This document shows positions 58,500 through 64,000 of a stretch of DNA of 64,000 bases, one piece after another (positions within the stretch are counted from its first letter, which is position 1; the number at the start of each line of letters is the position of its first letter). The notes under the pieces are model-generated. The model had not been told where the DNA came from and did no database searches. It saw nothing but the letters and a program-made list of their open reading frames with translations. The stretch comes from Marinimicrococcus sp033875255 (lineage in GTDB: Bacteria > Pseudomonadota > Alphaproteobacteria > Geminicoccales > Geminicoccaceae). The position numbers and the translations under genes are program-made. Location: NCBI GenBank assembly GCA_033875255.1, contig JAWZSN010000003.1, positions 1 to 64,000 on the forward strand, read 5' to 3'.

Positions 58500-59840
58500 T
58501 CATTCAGCGGCCTCCTTGCTAACGTCGGCCGTGTCGGACGCATGCTTGATGGCAATGGTCACGGTCTTGCCTGTTTCCAGCACCTTCCGTACAAGCTCGC
58601 CGAGCACGGCAGATTGCTCTATCGACGTGCCCACCCACGATCCAGCGACGAGCCCCACAAACTCCGAATTATTGATGCGACGACCCACGTTGTCGAAAGT
58701 GAGGACTTTGCCCCCACGCTTGCCGGTGAAACAGCCCGCTGCATTAGCACGCTTCCACAGGTCAAGCGGCAGGTAGATACCCTTGAAGAGGCCCTTGTCG
58801 TCGGGGTTGAAGACGACGCGGGGGCAGAACTTCAGGAAGAACGGATTGTCCGAGAAACGGAAGCCGTCGGGTTGTTGGCCGCTCGGGAGTTTCCTGAGCT
58901 CCGCGAGCAGGCTCTCCATGCGATCGATCTCGTCGCAGAACTGGTCCTTCGCCTGCCAGCGAAATTCCATCTCATCGTCGCGCTTTTCCATGGCCTTGTA
59001 TTGGACCAGCACGAAACTGCGGTAGGCTTCATTGAAGTAAACGAGGTCGGCGCCAGTTTGTTGTTCTAGGGACAGACGGTTGGCCATGATCACGGTCAGC
59101 CGTTTCGACGGATCCTGCTCGCTTACGAAAACCTTCGAACCATAGTGAGTGGTTTCGGCGATCGCTTCAAAACCTGGGAGAGTCGAGAAGTCCGCCAGCA
59201 GCATTGCGTCTTCGCGGACCTGCGCGCCTGGCAGGCCATCAAGGAATGATTGCGGTTGATCATCGGTCGGGGTCCACGCCAGCAGGTCGTCCCGCGAAAT
59301 GCCCGCGATCTCAAGCGCGAGGCCGAGCGACTCCTTCTGATAGGCGAGGTTTTCGCGCGCACGGGGTTCAAGGCGCCGCAGCGCCTCCGCGCGGCGCTTA
59401 GAGTAACGCGCGAGACGTGGGCTAACGTTCGTGTCCAACTCGGTAATGCGGTCAACAAAGGCGCCCAGCGACTTCGGAGGGAGTAGGCCGCCCGTTTTCA
59501 GGCGTTGCTCGACGTGCCTCGCAACGCGAGCACTGATGCCAGCAAGGATTTCGTCGAAGCTCACGGGCCGTTTCAGGGGCTGGAGGTCTTCGAGGTTGAG
59601 ACGGACGAGACCGGTGCCGGCAGACTGGCCTTTCCTTCCGTCAGCGATGTGAGTGATGAAGCCATCCTTGAATGATGCAAAGGCGGCTAGCGGTGCGCGA
59701 CGGCTGTGATCGAAACGCGGAACTGGCTCCGAGATGAAGGGCTTTGAACGATAGAACGAGCCACCGCCCTCGGCTTCGTGGAGAAGCAACTTCCTTCTGT
59801 CCTTCGGCACGTGAAGGATGTAGCCGCCAGCCGCCACCAA
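58500..59840 (-). CDS. Uncharacterised protein with PD-(D/E)XK-like nuclease motif; lower-GC island gene
   Basis: A 446-residue protein I cannot place in a named family. Around residues 255-285 it reads LEQQTGADLVYFNEAYRSFVL and then VQYKAM. Glu, then Asp in GAD, then Q-x-K after a beta strand is the layout of Mrr-like PD-(D/E)XK nuclease cores. The N-terminal 230 residues are helical and charged, and the C-terminal 150 residues have no recognised motif. GC is near 58% against 70-75% in the flanking phage and catabolic genes, so it was probably acquired by transfer. It sits alone between a truncated GIY-YIG gene and tRNA-Ser. The start is TTG at 59840 or GTG at 59837 behind GGAG. Confidence 0.7.
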   Translation of the reverse strand: MVAAGGYILHVPKDRRKLLLHEAEGGGSFYRSKPFISEPVPRFDHSRRAPLAAFASFKDGFITHIADGRKGQSAGTGLVRLNLEDLQPLKRPVSFDEILAGISARVARHVEQRLKTGGLLPPKSLGAFVDRITELDTNVSPRLARYSKRRAEALRRLEPRARENLAYQKESLGLALEIAGISRDDLLAWTPTDDQPQSFLDGLPGAQVREDAMLLADFSTLPGFEAIAETTHYGSKVFVSEQDPSKRLTVIMANRLSLEQQTGADLVYFNEAYRSFVLVQYKAMEKRDDEMEFRWQAKDQFCDEIDRMESLLAELRKLPSGQQPDGFRFSDNPFFLKFCPRVVFNPDDKGLFKGIYLPLDLWKRANAAGCFTGKRGGKVLTFDNVGRRINNSEFVGLVAGSWVGTSIEQSAVLGELVRKVLETGKTVTIAIKHASDTADVSKEAAE

Positions 59841-60129
59841 TATCAGCTCCCTTCTTCACGCTTGAGCTACCGTCAATAGTGCCCCGCCGTGTGGTGCAGT
59901 TGAATTGCGCAGCAGAATATCGTCCAATCGCGGCTACACGAAACTGCCTCGAGTTTCACGGGGAAACGCCTACCTCGCGCTCTCTGAGCAGCCACGCCAA
60001 CCGGAAGAACACCTAGCAAAGGCAGCGCCCCTCACCCTACGAGCCATATGGAAAACGTTGGCTTTCACATAGCCGAACCGGTCCAGACGAGGTTCGCTCG
60101 CATCGGCTAAACGCCTTCGAAACAAGAAG
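59841..60129. other. Lower-GC gap between nuclease-like gene and tRNA-Ser
   Basis: No gene supported. About 57% GC, like the neighbouring nuclease-like gene, and unlike the phage module beyond the tRNA. It contains the promoter region of that gene; no direct repeat of the tRNA 3' end was seen. Confidence 0.5.
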
Positions 60130-60152
60130 AAAAAGGCCCCCAACGGGAGCCT
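60130..60152 (-). terminator. Rho-independent terminator of tRNA-Ser
   Basis: On the minus strand AGGCTCCC-GTT-GGGGGCCT (one G-T pair) is followed by a T run, 24 bp past the tRNA-Ser 3' end. Good stem and tract. Confidence 0.8.
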
Positions 60153-60176
60153 CATCTCGGGTTCGCTGCAAGATAT

Positions 60177-60266
60177 TGGCGGATGGGGTGGGATTCGAAC
60201 CCACGGAGGGCTCGCGCCCTCGCCGGTTTTCAAGACCGGTGCATTCAACCGCTCTGCCACCCATCC
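60177..60266 (-). tRNA. tRNA-Ser (TGA anticodon)
   Basis: Minus-strand GGATGGG pairs with CCCATCC, followed by G and encoded CCA. The anticodon stem CCGGT/ACCGG encloses loop CTTGAAA, so the anticodon is TGA. A long variable arm (CGAGGGCGCGAGCCCTC) marks a class II tRNA-Ser. The T arm is GTGGGTTCGAATCCCAC. Length is 90 nt with CCA. The 5' end lies 16 bp past the terL stop; a possible promoter is TTGCCG with TAGGAA 17 bp on, within the end of terL. Confidence 0.96.
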
Positions 60267-60282
60267 CGGCACGGCGGGATTC

Positions 60283-61854
60283 CTAGACGTCCGTGGCTTT
60301 GGCGGCAAGCGGGTCGAACTCGGTGCGGGCCTGGTGGGGGGTGGCAGCGCCAGGGCGCGTGGAGCGGGGCGCGGCGCGGGGGCTTTGGCGGAGGTGGACG
60401 GGCTCGGCGGCGATGCAGGCGGCGACGGCGTCGAGGGCATCGTCGGTACCGCCGCTGCGGCCCGGCGACCATTCGCGCATCTCGCGGATGAAGGGGCTTT
60501 GCCAGACGCTCTCGTGAACGTGCAGGCGGCGGGCGGCCAGGACCGGGTCGAGGGCCTCGAGGATGCGGCGCTCCTTGGGGACGGAGGAGCTTTTGGCCAC
60601 CACGGCAGTGTCGAGGCGGGCGTCGTTCACGGCCTGGCGCAGGAGGCCGGGGAGCAGGGCGCCCAGGCCGTTGCTCTCCACGGTGATGGAGGGCAGCTCC
60701 AGCTCGCGGGCGAGTGCCACCACCTCGCGGCACATGAAGGTGGCCTCGTCGGCGCCGTCCAGCCGGTCCGGTGCGGTGACGAGGTAGCGCAGGCGGTGGA
60801 GAAAGCAGTTGCCGTCATCGTCGAGATAGACGACGGCCACGACGCTGCCGTCGCCCTTCTCGGGGCGGCCCAAAGCCGGGTCCCACCAGGCGCTGGCGCG
60901 CCGCATGCGGCGGCCGGCGAGGCTCAGCACCGTCTCGCCGTTGGCCTCGCGGATCTCGAGGGGGCCGTCGTAGCGCTGGAGCCGGTCGGGGTCGAGCCGG
61001 ACGTCGCGCATGTGGGTCGGCACCAGCATCATCTGGCTCTTGAAGCGGTGCGGGCCGGTCTCGCGCGCGATCCTGTCGATGGCCGCCTCGTCGAACCGCT
61101 CCGGCCAGACGCTGGCGCCGTTCTCGCGCACCGGGATCACCAGCCGGTCGAACCCGTCGAGAAAGGGTGTGGTCTCCTCGAGCTCGCCGCGGGCCTCGTC
61201 GGCGTAGATCGAATAGTAGCTGTGCGGCGTGCCGACATAGAGCTGCGTGCCGCCCGGCACCAGGATGAAGCCGGTCTCGGCCAGCCGCTCGCGCAGCTCG
61301 GCGCGCTTGCCCGGCGTGTCGGCGGTGTTGGGCACCTCGACATCGTCGCACACCACGATGTCGGCGCGGGTGCCGGTGATGTTGGCGCCCAGACCGCGGG
61401 CGAGCAGCGAGGGGTCGCGCTCGACCCGCGCGCGGCGCACCGTCAGGCGGTCGGAGGCCCATTCCTCGAGGCGCTCGGGCAGAAGCTCGCGGGTCATCGG
61501 GTGGCGCTCGATGATGCCGCGCACGGTGCGCGTCATCTTGCGGGCGAGCTCGTGCTCGGCCGCCAGCACGAGGATCCGCAGCTCCGGGTTGCGGCTCAAG
61601 AGCCAGGCGCAGAACAGGCCCACGAGCGTGGATTTGCCGGCATTGCGGAAGACCATGAGGAGCAGGCGGGTATCGCCGCCCCGCCAGCGGTCCTCGAGCC
61701 AGCGGCCGATGCGGCGGTGCAGGGCCGGCGTGCGCCAGCCCTGCAGCTCGTTCCACGCGCCGATGAAGTCGCCGAAGCTGGCGGCCGCGGGGGCTATGCC
61801 GGCCGGGCCCGGATCGGGGCCGCCGGCGGGGGCTTTCCTGCCCTTGCGCATCAT
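60283..61854 (-). CDS. Phage terminase large subunit (TerL)
   Basis: A 523-residue DNA-packaging motor. The ATPase domain has Walker A-like VFRNAGKSTLVGLFCAWLL near residue 70, Walker B ADIVVCDDVEVPN near 162 and motif III VGTPHS near 205. The C-terminal RNase H-like nuclease domain has WWDPALGRPEKGDGSVVAVVYLDDDG (first Asp), ITVESNG (Glu) and GGTDDALDAVAA (late Asp). The large terminase is thus complete. The start is at ATG 61854 or 61851. It is last in a minus-strand phage module, next to tRNA-Ser; no small terminase or integrase is visible. Confidence 0.9.
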   Translation of the reverse strand: MMRKGRKAPAGGPDPGPAGIAPAAASFGDFIGAWNELQGWRTPALHRRIGRWLEDRWRGGDTRLLLMVFRNAGKSTLVGLFCAWLLSRNPELRILVLAAEHELARKMTRTVRGIIERHPMTRELLPERLEEWASDRLTVRRARVERDPSLLARGLGANITGTRADIVVCDDVEVPNTADTPGKRAELRERLAETGFILVPGGTQLYVGTPHSYYSIYADEARGELEETTPFLDGFDRLVIPVRENGASVWPERFDEAAIDRIARETGPHRFKSQMMLVPTHMRDVRLDPDRLQRYDGPLEIREANGETVLSLAGRRMRRASAWWDPALGRPEKGDGSVVAVVYLDDDGNCFLHRLRYLVTAPDRLDGADEATFMCREVVALARELELPSITVESNGLGALLPGLLRQAVNDARLDTAVVAKSSSVPKERRILEALDPVLAARRLHVHESVWQSPFIREMREWSPGRSGGTDDALDAVAACIAAEPVHLRQSPRAAPRSTRPGAATPHQARTEFDPLAAKATDV

Positions 61855-61861
61855 GCGGTCC

Positions 61862-62293
61862 TCAGCCGAGCAGGCTGCGCCGACCGGCGGCGCCCAACGC
61901 CCGCCGGCCGGCATCGAGCCAGCGCTGGTTGAGGTCGAGCAGGCTGCGGCGGCGCTGCTCGCCATAGCTGCTGCGCAAGTCCTCGACGCGGCCCCGGCTG
62001 CGGGCGCGCCTGGCAGCGTCCGCGGCACTGCTCTCGGCGGTGAGGCCCCGCAGGATGGCGTCGATCGAGCCGCCGCTGCTGCCGGTGCCGCTGGCGCCGG
62101 CACGGGCCCGCTCCTCGGCGAGCCGGCGCTTGAGCAGGTCCTGCTCGCGCCGCCTGGTCTCGGCGTCGGCCGCCTTGATCTGGCGGATCGCACGGTCGCG
62201 CTCCTGCTCGAGCTGGCGATCCTCGCGCTTCTGCGCGCGCTGGGCCATGGCCATGTTGAGGCCCATGGTGGCAAGGCTGGTGAGAGCGCCCAT
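61862..62293 (-). CDS. Small coiled-coil phage protein (internal-virion-like)
   Basis: A 143-residue protein with a hydrophobic Ala/Met-rich start (MGALTSLATMGLNMAMAQ), then a long charged helix (KREDRQLEQERDRAIRQIKAADAETRRREQDLLKRRLAEE) and a Gly/Ser-rich region. Size, position between the tail tubular-like gene and terL, and composition resemble the small internal virion proteins of T7-like phages, but there is no firm homology. The ATG at 62293 overlaps the stop of the tail gene (TGATG). Confidence 0.55.
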   Translation of the reverse strand: MGALTSLATMGLNMAMAQRAQKREDRQLEQERDRAIRQIKAADAETRRREQDLLKRRLAEERARAGASGTGSSGGSIDAILRGLTAESSAADAARRARSRGRVEDLRSSYGEQRRRSLLDLNQRWLDAGRRALGAAGRRSLLG

Positions 62294-64000
62294 CAGTCGT
62301 TCGTCCCCAGTTCGGTGGTGATCGCGAGAAGCGTGAAGGCGGCCGGATCGTCCTGGCGGATCCGCCAGGCGGGCCCGGTCAGCCCGCGCTGCCAGCCGAG
62401 GCAGCGCAGGGCGAGATCGCCGGTGAAGGGTGGCGGGGCGTCCGCCGCCGGCACGAGGCGGCGGCTGCCCAGCGCCGTCTCCAGGGTGAAGGCGTCGGTG
62501 CCGAGCAGCCGGAAGGACAGGCGCACCGGCCGCCATGCTGCGTCCGGCCGCGTGCCGGTGCGGCTTGAGGGAACCGGCGGCACCGGCTCGAGCTCGTGGG
62601 TGAAGCGCACGCCGCAGACGATCTCCCGCGCCGGCTCGGCCAGGGTGAGGGTGCCGGAGGCCAGCAGCAGGTCGGCGGCCGGCGCTCCGTCGGCGATGAC
62701 GGTGACCTCGCGCCCGGCCAGATGGTCGAGCCCCTCGAAGGTACGGGTGGCGGTGGGGCTGGTGGCGGTGACGGCGTGGTCGAGGGCCAGCGTGTCGTCG
62801 AGCCGTGCCAGGACCACGCGGCCGTGCTGCTCGACCAGCAGGTGGACCTCGCCGTCGTGGACTGCCGCCGCGCGCACCGCGCCGTCGAAGCGCTGCAGGC
62901 TCCAGGCGGCGACGTTGGCGTTGCGGTCGATGGTGACGGTAGCGAGCGCGCCATCCTCGCGCAGCACCAGCAGCAGCCGCCTCGCGCCGTCGAACAGGAG
63001 GGCGCGGGGAAGCTCGAGCAGATGGCGCGAGAGCACCGAGAGGTCGGCCGCCTGGTAGGCCTGCTCGCTGTCGGCATAGAGGAACTCGCGCAGCTCGCGG
63101 CGGCTGGCCGGAACGAACAGCGTCGCTCCGTCCACCTCGACCGGCGCCACCACCGGCGCCTCGCCGGAGCCGATCTGCGTCTGCAACTCGGCCTGGACGC
63201 TGCCGGGGGTGATGGGGAAGCCCTTGACCACCCACTCGCCGATGGTGGTGAAGACCTGCAGCTGGCGGGCCGCCACGAGGCTGGTGATGCGCAACGCCCG
63301 CTCGGCGCTGAGCCGGAAGCCCACTGCCTCGTCGTCGAGCCCGGTGCCCATGTCGAAGTCGAAAGGACGGCCGGTGCGCGACATCCAGAGCCGGTCGGGC
63401 ATGTCGCGCGAGCCGCCGATCACGAGGCGGTCCTGGAAGAAGGTGAGCGAGCGCGGCCAGCCGCGGGCGGCGCTGAACGCCTCCTCCTGCCAGTCGAGGG
63501 TAGGCTCCCGGTCCGGCAGCCCTTCATGCGCCAGGGCCAGCAGGACGGTGGGCGACTGGTAGCTGGTGACGCGCAGGTGGCGCCCCTTGATGCGCAGCCA
63601 CGTCCCGTAGTGTTCCGGCGTGAAGGACGGCGCCGAGGCCGTCACGACGACGCTGGCACCGGCCGGCACCGAGCCGCTGCCCGAGCCGTCGGGCTTGGCG
63701 ACCACCGAGACCTCGGGGGCGGCGAGCCGGGCGAAGGGCTTGAGGCTGCGGTCGGTGCCGTCGGCGAGACGGGTGGCGGCGAACGTCCAGGGCCGCATGG
63801 TCCACACGCCGTCGCCGCCCAGGAGCAGCTCGTGCGGCTCGAGGTCGGGATGGCAGAACAGCAGCCTTCCGGCATGGCGGGCGATGGCCAGGCTCTGCAG
63901 CTGGCTCGCGTCCCACGGTGCGGCGAGCGTGGCCTCGATCGTGCTGCCGCGCAGCAGCCGGAGCTGACCCGCTCCCAGCGCCACCAGCGCCGGGGCGCCG
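62293..64000 (-). CDS. Podovirus tail tubular protein B-like, start beyond right edge
   Basis: At least 563 residues are visible, the N-terminus being outside the window. Recurring beta-rich segments such as WPRSLTFFQDRLVIGGSRDMPDRLWMSRTG and RPFDFDMGTGLDDEAVGFRLSAERALRITSLVAAR are very characteristic of the T7 gp12-type tail tube proteins. LQVFTTIGEWVVKGFPITPGSVQAELQTQIGSG continues the match. In T7-like phages gp12 forms the distal tail tube. The visible frame has no stop before the edge, so it appears intact. Confidence 0.75.
   Translation of the reverse strand, partial: GAPALVALGAGQLRLLRGSTIEATLAAPWDASQLQSLAIARHAGRLLFCHPDLEPHELLLGGDGVWTMRPWTFAATRLADGTDRSLKPFARLAAPEVSVVAKPDGSGSGSVPAGASVVVTASAPSFTPEHYGTWLRIKGRHLRVTSYQSPTVLLALAHEGLPDREPTLDWQEEAFSAARGWPRSLTFFQDRLVIGGSRDMPDRLWMSRTGRPFDFDMGTGLDDEAVGFRLSAERALRITSLVAARQLQVFTTIGEWVVKGFPITPGSVQAELQTQIGSGEAPVVAPVEVDGATLFVPASRRELREFLYADSEQAYQAADLSVLSRHLLELPRALLFDGARRLLLVLREDGALATVTIDRNANVAAWSLQRFDGAVRAAAVHDGEVHLLVEQHGRVVLARLDDTLALDHAVTATSPTATRTFEGLDHLAGREVTVIADGAPAADLLLASGTLTLAEPAREIVCGVRFTHELEPVPPVPSSRTGTRPDAAWRPVRLSFRLLGTDAFTLETALGSRRLVPAADAPPPFTGDLALRCLGWQRGLTGPAWRIRQDDPAAFTLLAITTELGTND

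Noticed and set aside
57668..60176. Integrated island bounded by a direct repeat of the tRNA-Ser 3' end
   Set aside because: The tRNA 3' end faces the low-GC genes, but I found no second copy of the T-arm/CCA sequence between 57.7 and 60.2 kb and no integrase gene.

Overview
The window looks like a chromosomal segment of a high-GC (roughly 70%) alphaproteobacterium. Placement near Rhodospirillales/Geminicoccales is inference. Supporting signs are the nrdR-ribD-ribE-ribB-ribH-nusB-thiL order, an HWE-type histidine kinase, HspQ, TRAP and TTT transporters, and many ATGA stop/start overlaps with GTG or TTG starts. No CRISPR array, rRNA, replication origin or integrase was seen.

Layout. 1-1.1 kb: broken RHS/YD-repeat gene abutting two copies of a 239-bp repeat. 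1.25-6.1 kb (+): mandelate-racemase-type enolase, OsmC protein, PaaK-like adenylate-forming enzyme, cysteine synthase, zinc metallopeptidase. 6.1-10.9 kb: tRNA-Val(CAC), gph, glmU, a TPR/SH3 protein and a D,D-carboxypeptidase with a SPOR domain. 10.9-16.7 kb (-): riboflavin/nusB/thiL/nrdR/rpiB block. 16.7-31.8 kb: GH3 glycosidase, Atm1-like ABC exporter, GMC oxidoreductase, gpsA, a small DsbD-alpha-like protein, transaldolase-like enzyme, hspQ, HIBADH-like dehydrogenase, pepN and mmsA. 31.9-36.9 kb (-): orphan PhnD-like binding protein, DenD-like dehydrogenase, cytochrome c plus sorbosone-type dehydrogenase, and a 2-hydroxyacid dehydrogenase.

37.0-42.0 kb (+): a TauD/TfdA dioxygenase followed by a complete tripartite tricarboxylate transporter (TctC, TctB, TctA) and a GntR/FCD regulator. 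A palindrome overlapping the predicted -35 box is the likely operator. 42.0-43.6 kb (-): HWE kinase with a stand-alone receiver. 43.6-44.8 kb: no intact gene, but a decayed IS256-type transposase tail.

44.8-57.7 kb is a catabolic island: TRAP transporter, N-acyl-D-amino-acid deacylase, FAD amino-acid dehydrogenase, M20 amidase (opposite strand), LysR regulator, then a tight operon of a CuyA/D-cysteine-desulfhydrase-like lyase, DegT aminotransferase, Asp/Glu-racemase-family protein and a histidinol-dehydrogenase homologue resembling sulfopropanediol dehydrogenase HpsN. I read it as import, N-deacylation and breakdown of amino acids that may be D-configured or sulfonated. The dyad ATGC-N7-GCAT flanks lysR on both sides and recurs upstream of the TRAP operon.

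57.9-64 kb (-): a truncated GIY-YIG-like gene, a lower-GC gene with PD-(D/E)XK-like nuclease motifs, tRNA-Ser(TGA) with its own terminator, and a podovirus-like module (tail tubular B-like protein, small coiled-coil protein, terminase large subunit) running off the right edge. The standout candidates for undescribed biology are the 44.8-57.7 kb catabolic island with its shared regulatory dyad and the lone nuclease-like gene at 58.5-59.8 kb.
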